DNA of 64,000 nt from Apiotrichum sp. Y4204 (taxonomy: Eukaryota; Basidiomycota; Tremellomycetes; Trichosporonales; Trichosporonaceae), in assembly GCA_025531455.1 (NCBI GenBank), contig JAMYHL010000078.1, forward strand, positions 1 through 64,000, written 5' to 3'. Position 1 is the first letter of the stretch, and every line of letters starts with the position of its first letter. Below the pieces are notes generated by a model. That model worked only from the letters and a program-made list of their open reading frames with translations. It ran no database searches and was not told the DNA's origin. The position numbers and the translations under genes are program-made. Positions 44,070 to 56,354 of this stretch are shown here, in pieces.

Positions 44070-47000
44070 AGCACTAGATCTATAGAATGAGATGTAGCAT
44101 AGCCCTGGGGCCGCAGCGGACTGCCGCTGTCATAGCCACTCGTAATTTCTCCTGACTTTCACGACTAACACTGACGTTGGCCGCGCACGTACAGAACATG
44201 CCATCCTCACAAACGCTCAAACACTGGGAGCTCAAAGAGCCATCTGATACTGACTAGCCTCTGACCGTTCTGTTATGCATCATAGCAGCTCTCCATGCGA
44301 CTGGCACGGACCAAGCGCATGGAACTCACGTACCTTCCGCAGAGGAGCGCCGCACCGGACACAGGATGCAAAAGAATATCACGCGAATGGACCGCAGCCC
44401 GTCACCAGCTGACCAACTGGGCCCAGCACGAGGGCAGTGGCGGCACGGCCACGCACGCAACGCGGCGCGACCAAGTTCTGACATGGTGCCCAAGCTCCCA
44501 GGACCCCATAGGGATCGCGGCATGTTGCGCACATAGTGTGAACACCACCGCAAGGCGTGATCGTTCCCAGCATAGCACCCAGGATCCCAGGATTAGTGGC
44601 ACATAACTCGCATACGCACGTACAGTACTATTCGCGATCTCGCGATCCGCTGCGCCACGAACTCGCCCGCTCGCCCACTCAATCCGCACCGGTGCCCGTG
44701 TGCGGATACGCGTGGGTTCGACAAGTAGTGTGGGAGCATGTCGGCTGCGTCGGTTCCGGTTGCGAATCGGTGGGGCTGGGCGCTGTTTGTGGAATGAGCT
44801 GGTGGAAATAGCCTCGCAAAAGAAAAGTCAATCGAGCGCGCGCGATTTTGGTGTCTCCGGTCTGATGGTCAATTCGCAACACCCCATGGCGTGTTCGGAA
44901 AGTGCGGACGTGCGGGCTTCAGGTGTAGTTGTGGAGCATGATGACCAGAGACACCGGAGGAGGGCCTCCGAATTGCAGCTCGCAGCCCCTGGTCGTGATA
45001 TTGTCGGAACGGCGCAGCACATGGTGCTCCCCTCATCTCCGAGACCGCCAGACCGCCACATTGACCACGACATCTCACAAAATAGAACGAGCGGCCCGTT
45101 TTGGGAGCGCCTCGTGGCCTCGTGGACGCTCCACCTCGGCGTTCAGGAGCAGATAAGAATCGAGGATTGAGGATTGTGGATGAGGCGGTGCAGCCCGCCG
45201 GCCAGAACATCGAGAATGTCAAGAATATTCGGATTGGCATCGAAGAGACTTGCAAGTTTCTAATTTGATCAAATGCCTCATGTCCCCGGAATCAGTGACG
45301 GTCGAGGGGCATAGTGGGTAAGATAGTGAGACGATGCGAGTCTGCGTTCCACGGACGCATGGACGGTCAATCGCTCTGCTGCATGCTGCGCCTCGCCGTC
45401 GCTCGTCGTCTTTCGGCCGTGTTCTCCGCCTTTGAGATATCTTTGTCCTCGTGATCAACGCGCAAAACGTAGAGCAATGTCAGGGCTGGCGGTCGCGCGG
45501 TCGCTCAGACGCGAGCACACACATGCTCGCCAGCACCGCCTCACGGAACATGACGACGGTACTGCCAGAAAAAAAGTCGACACAAATCGTGGACTCCAGT
45601 ATGCATTCGCTTGTGCCCGTTGCGATACGCGATGTGCGGATGGCATCCTACTGGCCGCGACTACCCGCCGTCCACCGGCTTCCTACAAGTTGCCGATTTC
45701 GCTGCGCCGCAGCGTGTCATATCAGATAGCCATGTCCAGACCGCTACTCGAGAAGAAAGCGGAATTAGGTCCAATTGGGAGCCCGGTGCGGCGACTTGAA
45801 TGCCCGCTTCGCTTACAGAATTACAGTATCGGTGGGAACGTCTCGATGTCAGTTGATGCACAAGACAGACCCCAGTGCCGAAAAGCCACGCCTACGTCGA
45901 CCCGGCGGCGTGTGGTAGTCTTGGCGGCCCAAGTGGCAGCGGACAATGCTACACCACATTCCATTCCGAACAACGGGCCCCTCATCGCCAACACACCGAG
46001 GCATGTCACCCTCCCGGCTACCTTCTGCTCACGCCACGCACCGCTTCGTCGCGCGCGTCGCGGCACGTATCCGCTAATAATCGTGCGCCCCGCTCGCGGG
46101 TCGAGATATCCCGCCGCAGTCGCCCCGGCCCCTGAGATGGTGGTGGCCGAGCGCGAGTTGCAAGTGGGAAGCTGGTGCCGAGGAGACGCGCTAGAGCGTA
46201 GTCGCGTCCAGCTAAGGCTGGCACTCTCTTTTTTTCGCGCTTCGTAGCTCTCGCTCGCAATGCCAATGGAATTGAAGCGCGGATCCAGACGTGGGTCGTC
46301 GAGACAATCTCTGTTACGGCCGGGGTGGCCGGGCCCCGCGCGTACATATTAAGAACGCGCACCGCAGTCAACCTACTTTTCCCTTGTTCCCTTCGATTTA
46401 TTCTTGCCATCTCGCAGCTCTATTTCTGCCCCGCACGCTCAATCGGGTCCTCATCATTGACCCAGAAACGCGGATACCCAGAGATTAGAGACACAAGGAC
46501 CCTCGTTTGTAGAGACGGTATTCTAGAACTCGGCACCATCCGTATCCGCAATCATTTCATCATCTCGATCACCGTTTATAGCAGCATCCAGACTCACCAC
46601 CTTTGGACTTTGTTAACCGACCGTGCCGACCGCCTCGCTCGGCCCGCTGCCTATCCCACCTCAGCCCAGCACCGACTCCGTTCGCATCCACGCGTCAGCA
46701 TCGCGGCGCGCGACGCACTTAATAAGCACCGCCGCAGCGTCCGTCTCCGCCCCATCCCCATCCCGAAGCGCAAGCGACCAAGCGAAACCGACACAGACGA
46801 GCAACGACACGCGTCCTCTACGTAGAGAATTCCCTCAGTTCGGTGTACTCGTACTCTAGCTCCACAACCTCCAAGCAGTGCATTCCACGTCGGACTCAGC
46901 TACCCCGCTCGAGCTCCTACGCCGCCGCCACACTCGCGTACGCTCGCGTGTACTCGCCCGGCCGCCGCCGTGACAACAGGTTGCCAAACCTATTGTGTGA

Positions 47001-48638
47001 GTCCCCATCCCAATCCCATCCTAATCCCACCCCGATCGTGCCTCTACTGTCGGGTTGTATTGGGCCTTGTTTGTGTTTGTGTTTTTCGGGGGCCGGGAGG
47101 AGACACGAAACATGCGACGCCGAGTGTACCGGTTGAGATGATCGGACCGGAGCCGGCCGTTACCGTTGCCTTGTCTCCTTGTCTGTTGTCTGTTGCCATC
47201 GCTGTCGCCGTCTCCCAGCGTGATGGTCACTCTTGGGTTGCGGGGGACTTGCCGGCTCCGGGGGTGGGTGCCTGCCGTGCCCGGCCCGGTGTCTAAATTC
47301 CCCGGTGATATGTGATGCCCAGATAGTCACCGTGGCACCGTGGCACCGTGCACCGTGCGACCCATGTTGCCATACGTGCATGCCCAGCGTTTGCGGGGTA
47401 TGACGGCAGATGTCCGAGCATGGGTTGTTTCTCGGAAGAGGAAGAGATCGGAGAAAAGGCAAAAGCATCATCATAATTCCACACTCTGTCCTCTCTTGGC
47501 TCGCCTCGGGGTTTCCCTTTCATTGTCCTGTTTCTTCTGTTTTGAGTGACATGGTGACATGTCTTGTCCGATGTGTTTGGATGTTTGTTTGCTTCTATGG
47601 CATCACCACCCACCACCTCAGGAGACGGAGCGGAATGCTACACCCCCATCATCCTCTTTCGGGCTCTGGGCACACGCCTCCCCCCTTCCTCCTTCCCTCT
47701 CCTTTTCAAGTCCAAATCAGGGATCAATGACGTCTGCGTTGGATGCGGCCCCCCTGATCCGTCCTTTTGGCCTCTCTTTTCGGTGGCACTATTTGCATTG
47801 GATTTGCATTGGATCTGCATGCTTCTGGTGTGTGTGCCCACAAGGAGTAGTTAGTGTGGGATAGCGTGGGTCCCAAACGATCCTATTTCGATCCCATATT
47901 TCTCCTGATCTCCTGGCGTACGAGGGCACTACCCCTAATAATAATCAACAAATAAACCGAGGGAGCGGGGGTTGAATCCATTCCCGGTCTTTTCCCATGG
48001 CCGAAAATTATACTTCCGTTCTGCCATCACAGGCTCAGGGAACACCCCCACTCTCGAGCACTTCCCTCCCTTTTTCCTCTGCCCTCATGCCTCTTTTCTC
48101 ACCATCTCGCCCCCCTCGGCAACACCTGTTACACCGCCTTGCCCGTCTTGGACCCTGAAAAGTACGGATCTCTGTGCCACGACGGAGAGAGGGCTTGGCT
48201 CTTTTTTTGGGTGAGCGCGCTGCACCAAAAGAAAGGGAACAGCAAACGCCATCAGAAAAAGGCATCCACAAGGGCGAGGACCCCCGAATTCCCACCTCTT
48301 TCTCTCCCATCCCCTCTCCCTTCTCCTCTCCCCGCTCTCTCGTATCCCTCGGTCTTCCCTCCCCCTTCTCCCCGTCCCGTTGTTGTGTCTTCCCCTCACC
48401 CCCCCATACATTCTCCCATTTCCTTTATAAACCACATCTACACCACTTTGTTCTTCCCCCATCCCCCACCGCCCCCCTTCTTCATCACAAGTTTGTTGGC
48501 CACCACCGTTTGCTCTCGTCCATAGTCTCCCTCTTCACCACCACCCCGCACTCCGGTGCTATTGCCTTAATTCAACCCGCTCACTCCTTTTGCCAGCCGG
48601 CCCATACACCCACAGGCCCCCTGGCCACGTTCACACCT
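44070..48638. other. 4.6 kb gene-poor region, probably long leader of the C2H2 gene
   Basis: The longest stretch without a supported gene. Open frames up to 271 codons exist (for example 45432-46247) but start with TTG, use random-looking composition and show no family. A CACCGTGG tandem lies at 47328-47359. From about 47640 the plus strand is strongly C/T-rich up to the ATG at 48639, consistent with a very long 5' UTR or spliced leader of the downstream regulator, as is common for fungal transcription-factor genes. A non-coding RNA cannot be excluded. Confidence 0.45.
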
Positions 48639-49829
48639 ATGTCCTCGCCAGACGTTATTTCGTTTTCGTTCCCACCGAAACCCCCTCTCCCCAACATCGC
48701 CACCGGCGGTTTTTCTCTCCCTTCTCCGCCGCTGTCGGTCACGTCGGACATCCCCCCCGACGCCTTTGATCTCGACTCGTTTGTAGACCTCGCGTCCACC
48801 CCCCAGTCGACAGTTCTCGTCTCGCCAAAGACGGCCGGCGTTTCCCCCACCGCCTTTTCGTTTGATCCCGCTGCAGCCTCCGCCGCCTTCGCAGCGGCCG
48901 AACTTGCCCAGCAACAGCAGCCGTCTCTGTCCCCCGTCGGCAGCAACGACACCGCCGACGCCCTTTCCAAGCACCACTTTGAGCGCTACCTGCACTACCG
49001 TGCCCTCGCCACCCAAGCCCAGGCCGACCTTGCTCTCTGCTTTGTTGACACCACCCTCATGAGCGCGGACGCCCAGTCGCCCGACTCGAAGGACCGCAAC
49101 ATGCTCGCCCTCCAGCCCCCGTTCATGGGTGGAAACCAGAACCAGAACTTCTGGAACCCCCAGCTCTTCTCGTACCAGCAGCAGCAGCAGCAGCAGGTGC
49201 TTAACGCCCAGGCTCAGGCCCAGGCTCACCTCCAGGCCGCCGAGGTCGCCCAGCGCATGTCGATCGCCAACCTCTACATGCCTTCTGCCCGCACCGACGT
49301 TGTGCAGCCCGCTTCCATGTGGTCGCGCAACTCGACCACCACCTCGGTGTCGGCCGCCTCGCCTCCTCTCCCGTCCACCCCCAACTTCACCGCTCTCCCC
49401 CCGCCCACGCTCCCCTTCACTTTCACCAGCAAGCAGGAGTCGCCCGATCTCGCCGAGGACGACGAGCTCGACCTTGACGAGCGCAAGATCCCCAACCTCC
49501 ACGGCGGCGGTCGCGGCTATGTTCCCGGCAAGACCCCCGACGACCCCAAGAAGCGCCACAAGTGCCACGTCTGTGGCCGTGGTTTCGCCCGCGCCTTCAA
49601 CCTCAAGTCGCACGTCCAGACGCACGACCCCTCCCGTCCCAAGCCCCACCAGTGCCCCCACCCCATGTGCAAGCGTTCGTTTTCTCGTCTCCACGACCTC
49701 GAGCGTCACCGCCAGGGTATTCACTCTGACGGTCCTCTCGTCGACGCCAAGCGCCAGGGCGTTAGCCCCAGCGTTGTCCGCGCCCAGTCGCGCATTCAGC
49801 GTCGCGCCGAGACTGGCGGCCTTATCTGA
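48639..49829 (+). CDS. C2H2 zinc-finger transcription factor with C-terminal finger pair
   Basis: Intronless, 396 aa from the first ATG after the C/T-rich leader (MSSPDVISFSFPP). The frame is open further upstream, but that part is low-complexity leader. The long N-terminus is Pro/Ser/Ala-rich with a Gln7 tract and an acidic DEDDELDLDE-like patch before the DNA-binding region. Two fingers follow: HKCHVCGRGFARAFNLKSH and a second with C-x4-C (CPHPMCKRSFSRLHDLERH). The RAFNLKSH / RLHDLERH recognition helices resemble the Crz1-type pair, but the spacing differs, so I do not name it. The tail after the fingers is basic. Confidence 0.87.
   Translation: MSSPDVISFSFPPKPPLPNIATGGFSLPSPPLSVTSDIPPDAFDLDSFVDLASTPQSTVLVSPKTAGVSPTAFSFDPAAASAAFAAAELAQQQQPSLSPVGSNDTADALSKHHFERYLHYRALATQAQADLALCFVDTTLMSADAQSPDSKDRNMLALQPPFMGGNQNQNFWNPQLFSYQQQQQQQVLNAQAQAQAHLQAAEVAQRMSIANLYMPSARTDVVQPASMWSRNSTTTSVSAASPPLPSTPNFTALPPPTLPFTFTSKQESPDLAEDDELDLDERKIPNLHGGGRGYVPGKTPDDPKKRHKCHVCGRGFARAFNLKSHVQTHDPSRPKPHQCPHPMCKRSFSRLHDLERHRQGIHSDGPLVDAKRQGVSPSVVRAQSRIQRRAETGGLI
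49176..49196 (+). repeat. (CAG)7 tract coding for polyglutamine
   Basis: Seven uninterrupted CAG codons inside the C2H2 gene encode Gln7; likely to vary in length between strains. Confidence 0.9.
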
Positions 49830-51317
49830 AGTGCCCGCCACTGTGAGCCGCCGCTACTCTGCTAGCGTGCGTCTCGCAGCCCCTTTTAAATCTGGCATTG
49901 CTTTTCGCTGCCATCCACACTCTCCTTTTCCTCTTCCGGCTCTACCTCTCGAGCCATACCATGTCCCCCTCTTCTTCTCTACGCCCTCCAAAACGCAGCG
50001 CCGCCGCTGCTGCGGCATGAGACCGAGGACCTGTGCTCCGCGCAGGCATGGACAAAGGGTATGGCGGCTTCGAAAGTCGGACCCCAACCTTTGGTACCCA
50101 CAGATACATTCGTGCGGACCCCATCCTCATCATCACCACCCTCTCCATCCAATTTCCGTTTTCCCCCACTAGAATTCGCGTTCTCTACCTCCGTATCAGC
50201 CTGCGACCGCCTCAGCCATCCCGCGACACCGAGCCCTGTGGGCCGGCTAGCCTAGTGATAGGTTCCTGCGCCCGTCTAGCAGCTGTGACTTTGACTCAAA
50301 CAGTAGATATCCATCATTGTGTACGATTAGATTCTTATGAAAACTTGAAACTGTGACATCAAGAGTGAGCAGCGCGAAGCAGGCGCGTACACGATGGGGA
50401 ATCGCGGCGAAGCGCCAAGCGCGGCGCAGCACGAAGCAAGTGATTGCGATGCGATCGGACGCGCCATTGACGAAACAATTGCTGATCACTGTTCATCATA
50501 TCGGCATGTCGCCAGCAGAAGTCGTGAACGCTGTGAGATGGATGTGCTCCGTTGGATCCGTCTTGATGGAGCCTGTCCTTGAAGCGATGCACATCTTGCC
50601 GATGATGTTTGCCCGTGGTGCTGAGCAATCATTGCCACCCTGCTTGCCATGATTTCCAGTGGGGAGTCCGATGTTGGCCGGCGGCCACTGGAACAGGAAT
50701 CAGGAACGATAACAGTCGGTAGTCGCTGTCGTCATCGCCACGAGTGGAGCTTACTGCTCCTGATCCTGATCTCCTGAGCTCCTGAGCTCTGGGCACCCGC
50801 GGCACTGACCCTCGCCCCGGTGTCTCGCCCATGCTCGGCGCTCGTCACTCTGCATTCGGCGCTCGGCACTCGGCCTTGGCGCGCGGCGACGGACAAGCAG
50901 ATGGTCTTTGTCCACTAGGCCCGGGATCGGCGAGGCACAGAGGCACGGCGCACGACGGGCAGATTGCGGCATCTGCCAAGACAATAGACAAGCTATAGAC
51001 CGGGAGGTCGGTGGCAACTTCATAACCGGCGGTGTGTCTGGATCCAGGCTTGTGTCCGAGGGATCCGAGCTGTCCGAGCATGCCGAGCACACCATCTCCG
51101 CCGTCCTCACTGCTCCGCCGGATGATCACCAGTCCCTTCAGCCTCAACTCTGCATCTCTCCCATCGGCGATCGATCACTGTGGATGGTATGAGGTATCAG
51201 TGCATAGTGTACATGTTACAATCAGGAAGGCGCATTTGGCGCATGATTCGGGGGTATGGACCCCAGCTCCCCACCCACGTCGGCGCTCCGGCGCCCGGGA
51301 CCCTGCATCAGGACGAT
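49830..51317. other. Intergenic region between convergent genes
   Basis: About 1.5 kb between the 3' ends of the C2H2 gene and the gamma-glutamyltranspeptidase gene. Small frames on both strands have no support. Short direct repeats (CGGCGCTCG near 50857) are present. Confidence 0.45.
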
Positions 51318-53633
51318 CTAGTATGCGTCCGCGACGCCGTGCTTGCGCGAGTCGCTCGACGCCCACACGCCCTTGCGGTCGACGAGCACGCCCTGGACCT
51401 CGGCCGCCCCGACATTGATATCAAACTGACCAATTCGGTGCCCCCGCGCCTCGAGCGCCTTGACCCAGTGCGCGTCGACGCCGTCGGGCCCCACCTCGAG
51501 GGTCGTGATGGCCGGCAGAATCTGGTCGTGTACGCGCGGACGCTCAATCGCCTCGGAGAGGTTGTCGCCGCACGCCAGGTTGATAAGCACTTGCGCGACA
51601 GACGGGAAAATCCGCGATCCCCCCGAGCCGCCGAGCACGGCCGTGACGCTCCCGTCCTTGCTGTGCACGACCGTCGGCGCGGTGGAGCTCAGAGGGCGCT
51701 TACCCGGCGCAGGGTAGTTCCACGGGCTCGGGCGCAGACCGAATGCGTCGGCCTGACCAGGTACCGCAAAGTCGTCCTGCTCGTTGTTGAGGATGATCCC
51801 CGTCTTGCGCGTCATGACGTGGCTGCCCCAGATGAGGTTGACCGTCGATGTCACGCTCACGGCTCCGCCCCACTGGTCCACCACCGACAGGTGCGTCGTC
51901 CCGCTGTCGGTGATCTGCTCCGTCACGAGGCCGTAGTCGTCGGGCGATTGGGTCACGTTCTGATGTCAGCGACTCTATAATCCTATGATCTGCACTCCAC
52001 CTCCACTCACAGTCAGACGAGCACGCTGGGTGTCGGCCCACGCCTTGGTACGGAACTCAGCCAGGCGGGTGAGGTTTGTCGCAAACTTGGGATCCGTGAC
52101 CTCTGAGCGTGCGCCAAACGCAAACTTCATCGCCTCGATGAGGTTGTGGCTGCTCTCCTCCGACCAGCAGTGCTTCTTGTCGATCAGCGGGTCGAGAATC
52201 TGGAGCATGCCGAGCATGACGCCGCCAGACGCCGGCGCGTCCGCCGTGTAGATTGTTTGCCCGGCAAACGTCCCCTTGATGGCGGGATACACCCGTGCTT
52301 TGTATCCCTCCAGATCCTTGTGGGTGATGATACCCCCTGCCGCCGCAGCACTCTCCACGATATCGTCCGCAATCGGGCCAGAGTACAGCGCACCGGGCCC
52401 TTCGCGCGCAATGCGCTCAAGCGTGTCCGCGTACTTATCCCTGCTGACCCAGTCGCCCTCGACGAGCAATGGCCCTCGAGGCGCATACACCTCGGCCCAG
52501 GTCTCGTCCTCGAGCATGAACGAGCCATACAACCGGATGCGGCGCGCAAGCTCGCGGCTCACCTGCCACCGCCGCGCGAGGTCCGCGACGGGCTGCACGA
52601 GCTCGGCCCACGGCAAGCGCCCGTACATCTTGTGCGTCGCCTCCAGGCCGCGCAGCTCGCCGGGAACCGAGATGGCCAGCCCGCCCACCTGCGAAGCCGC
52701 GCGTCCCAGCTTCGAGTACATGTGTGCGTCGGCCGCGGCAGGCGCCGTCTCGCGGAAGTCAATGGCGACCACGCGCGCATCGCTCGCGTTCATCTCCGAG
52801 TCGCTCCCGTCGACGAGTGACTCGGGGTGGACCTCCCAGTCATCGTCTCCGACCGACACTTTGCGGTCCTCGGGGAGGGACACAATCGCGAAGCCGCCGC
52901 CGCCAATGCCCGAGCTGAAACCGTTCAGCAGGCCGATACATAGCGTTGTGGTGATGGCCGCGTCTGCGGCCGTGCCGTTCTTGTCGCGCAGGATCGCAAC
53001 ACCCAGCTCCGAGCACACCTTGTCCTCGGACGCGACGCCACCCGTTCCCGGACCGGAGAGGTATGCCGGGTTGCGCGGGAGTCCGGTGGGCTACTGTCAG
53101 TACGTTTGTCGTATCACATGTTGCAGGTGCTAGGTGCTTCGGACGGAACATCTGGACTAGGAGAATTGGGTCTAGACCAGGAGAATTGAGGACCGTGTCT
53201 CAACCGATGGTACCGAGCCATAGCACGCGACATGTTGCCACCCGGCCATCTTCTGGAGGGCACACACCTCGCCATCCCCAATTTCTGTATCCCTTCTGCC
53301 CATCCCAATGCTCTGTCCGGCTGCAAACACACTCACCGGTGGCAACGTCCACACAGGCGGGACCATGGGGGGCTTTGCGCGCGGCGCATGCTCCCACGCA
53401 ACGGTCGCGCCGACGCCGATGCCGACGCCGAGAAGTACGAGTAGCGCATACAAGGCGTAGATCCTGCCCTTGGGCTTGTTCGCCGGGCCCGTGGACACGG
53501 TGTCGGTGTTGGTTGTCCGCAGCGGGGGAAGGTGGGGGATGTGCCAGCTCGCATTGCGCGACCGCGGTGAGCGCGGAGAGCGCGGCGAGCTCGGCGTCGG
53601 CTCCGGCAGCAGCGGCGTCGTCTCGTTTGCCAT
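51318..53633 (-). CDS. Gamma-glutamyltranspeptidase, type II membrane protein
   Basis: Cleaves the gamma-glutamyl bond of glutathione and conjugates, usually in the vacuole or at the cell surface. Exons 53633-53337, 53090-52011 and 51959-51318 give 672 aa. A Ser/Pro-rich cytosolic tail precedes one signal-anchor helix (YALLVLLGVGIGVGATVAW). The large-subunit motif NGFSSGIGGGGFAIV is present, as is the autoprocessing site DSGTTHLSVVD, where the second Thr becomes the catalytic nucleophile. The small subunit has TSTVNLIWGS and GGSGGSRIFPSV. The first intron is 246 nt, the second 51. All key residues appear intact. Confidence 0.93.
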
Positions 53634-55107
53634 GCTGGTGCTGGAATGTAGTAGTCGCTGGAATGTAGTAGTCGCTGGAATGTAGTGATTAGATGTGATA
53701 AGATGGTGGGGGTGGGTCAGAAGCAGTCGCAGTAGTATTTGAGTCAGACGGAGGGCAAGGATGTAAGGGTGTGTGTGCAGGATAGGAAAAATGGGAGTCA
53801 ACAATTGCCGTCACCGTCTGAATCAACATCCGACGTCCCGACCCCAAACTTGGAAGCGAAGCGGGTGGCAATGTCGGCATCGCCCGCCGCAGGGGAGTGT
53901 CAGTGTCGTGTCACGCCGCAGGTGCATCACCTGACTATTGCGCACTCTCGACACGTCGACGGTACGGCCCGTGTGATGTGTATCAATACAAAGAGAGCAT
54001 GCATAGCTGGTCTGGTCGTGGTGAAGGGGTGTGTGTGGGGCATGGTTAGTGGCTCTGTCTGTCTCGGTCATGTCCGGTCCACCACGAGAATATCTCCAGC
54101 ACCACGATGTCGGAAATTCAGCACCGTTCCTCGATCAGCAATTTTTCGACCAGACACGTCGACGCCGCGGCACGGCCGCAGCACATGGTGACCAAGATAA
54201 TGTGTAATGCGCGGAAACGCGCGGTTGGGCCAGCCGTGCTAGGTGCTTCTCTGCAGGCACTTCTTGACTTGCCGTATCTGTGTGTGTTTGTCCGTTCAGT
54301 GTGCTCCACTCGAGCACTGCTCGTCTCGGGTGCTGGCCATCACGGAGTCCGATCCGGGGCAGCTAAAATAGTCCATCGTACAGATCCTGAATAAGCCTCT
54401 CCCTCTCCAGCTCTCTCGGGCACAACAAATCCTCCGGGACGCGGGACGGTCCTGATCGGGGCACGTGGTATGCCCTGGTCTGACGTCTGGCCATGCTGAG
54501 CCCTTCTCGGTGCTCCGGCGGTTCTGGCGGTTCTGGAGTTGGTGGCGGGGTCGTAACGGAGGTCCCTGAGGCGCTCACTATGACGCGTCACTTCTGGCGG
54601 CCTGGCTGCTCTGTAAGTTGTGGGTGGCACTTTGGTGTGGCACTCGACTTGGACGAGGACATTCTCGAGCTTCTCGTCGAAGAGGACGGGGTGGTCTCCC
54701 CAGTTGGGATGTATCCCTGCTACGGGCCGGGCTGTTTGAAAGCTGTGAATGGGTGCGTAGTGACTGCCCCTTTGTACCATTGTCCTGGACCTGTGTTGGC
54801 TTTAGTAGTGTCAGTCCGATACACGTCTCTCTATTCGAGACACACGAGAAGCACAAAAAGAAGAGAACTCTGCGCACATCCAACGCTAAGCACCCAGTCA
54901 TCCCACAAACACTCGTTTTCCCCGCTGGGGCCCACGGCTCTTCGTACGCCACGCGCGCGACCTCCACCTCCACCTTGTCGCCACCATTCCGCGCCTCGCG
55001 GCCATCACGCCCCTCACGCCCATCCCCCCTCCCCCTCCTTCTTCCACCTTCTCGCTCCTTCCAACCCCCACCGCACCAGCCAGATTCCCACCAGCAAAAG
55101 AGATGGC
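53634..55107. other. Intergenic region
   Basis: About 1.5 kb upstream of the transpeptidase gene. No protein gene is supported; the only RNA signal is the tRNA just to the right. Short repeats TGGAATGTAGTAGTCGC occur twice near 53642-53680. Confidence 0.45.
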
Positions 55108-55198
55108 TACCGTGGGCGTGATTCGAACACGCGATGGGTTTCCCCGCCGGATCTTGACACATAAGACCGGGTGCTTGGGCCAGCTTGCATACCACGGT
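55108..55198 (-). tRNA. Class II tRNA, Leu-like, anticodon uncertain
   Basis: On the minus strand ACCGTGG (55198-55192) pairs perfectly with CCACGGT (55115-55109), followed by A73. A T-arm GCGTG-TTCGAAT-CACGC, a D-arm TGC-AAGCTGGCCCAA-GCA with A14 and GG, and a G/C variable arm (GGGGAAACCC) make it class II; A73 suggests leucine. The anticodon region is odd: 24 nt (CCGG...CCGG) instead of 17, with CAA visible in GTCAAGA. It may hold a tiny intron or be a pseudogene. A TTTT terminator lies just downstream on the minus strand. Confidence 0.7.
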
Positions 55199-56354
55199 TT
55201 ATTAACCGCTGAGCCATGGGAGGTTGGTATATGTCCCCCCCAGGTTGTAACTATATCTCCTTCCCCAGAGCGAGGGAAGACACAACGGACAAAGAAGAGA
55301 GACGAAGGGAGAGAGGAGGGAAGGAAGGCGAAAAGCGTGAATAGTGGTAGAAGGTAATGCAGCGTTAGTCAAGTACAGTCATCTGGGGGCAAAAGAGTAC
55401 ATCTTCATCAAAATAACAACATCAACAACAACAACAACCACAACAACAACCATCTGCTTGTGCGGCGCGTCAACACGAAAATAACGAGCGGCGGCGAGAG
55501 CGGGGAAGTGGACGGTAGGAAGGGGTGGATGGAGAGAAAGGAAGGCGACAAGAGACTTGTGAGTGAGTGGGAGAAGACAACATGCTGCTAAGGGGTGGTC
55601 GTGATGATGGGGGGATGGAGACGTGGCATGTTGTGTGTGAACGCTAGCACACACGCAAAGCACAAAGCAGCCCCGCCCCACAGGCCCCTGGCCTCTGGCC
55701 CACGGCGCGCACAGCGTCATGGCCTCGTGTGCTTTTGTGTTTGATTCTTCATGCTCTCATCCCTCCTCCCCTACGTCCTAGGCGCCTCAGTCTCATACGA
55801 GCCTTGCCCGCCTGCCGATCGGCGGTCGAAGCTCGACTCTTTCAAAGCTAGCAAAGCTCGGAGGGTTCGACGAGAGGGAGAGGGGGGAGAAACAGATGTG
55901 CATCCGACAGAACATATCAGACAACACTATGAGGAAGCGAGTACAGCTAGCACAATTGGTACAAACGCTCAACGCTCGGTTCAGCTTCGCAACTGCACAG
56001 CAAGTCACCATGGCGCGCAAGAGTTACGATACGCTAGCTACAGTAAGAGCTCCCTGCAAAGAAGCCATCAAAGCCAGCGGGTCAGCGTTTCGGGATACAC
56101 TTTGTAGCTTCGCCACTCCAGTCTGCCAGTACTGGCCTCACTCCGCTCTGACCCTCTGATCTCATGAGCGGATGCATCCTGCCCACCAATCGCGGGCGCA
56201 CGGGGCGCTGTAACTCAACGGTCGGACACGTTCACTGGAATCTGAGACTGGGGTGCTGGAGCCCAGCTTGCAAACTGCTAGTGCAATGCAATGCATGATG
56301 TGATATGCTAGATGTCTTGTCCGACAGGTCCCTCGCCCCGAGTTCCACCACCGG
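55199..56354. other. Intergenic region between tRNA and helicase gene
   Basis: No protein gene is supported in about 1.15 kb. It includes the AAC microsatellite listed separately and the presumed 3' flank of the helicase gene. Confidence 0.45.
55413..55451. repeat. AAC/ATC-rich microsatellite
   Basis: About thirteen near-perfect triplets, mostly AAC with single ATC and ACC variants, form a short low-complexity tract in intergenic DNA. Confidence 0.8.

Noticed and set aside
45432..46247. 271-codon frame in the gene-poor region
   Set aside because: It begins at TTG, has no usable ATG near the start, no domain, and random-like composition.
48567..49841. 424-codon antisense frame opposite the C2H2 gene
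   Set aside because: Val/Gly/Leu-repetitive mirror of a GC-biased coding strand with no domain; the sense strand encodes zinc fingers.
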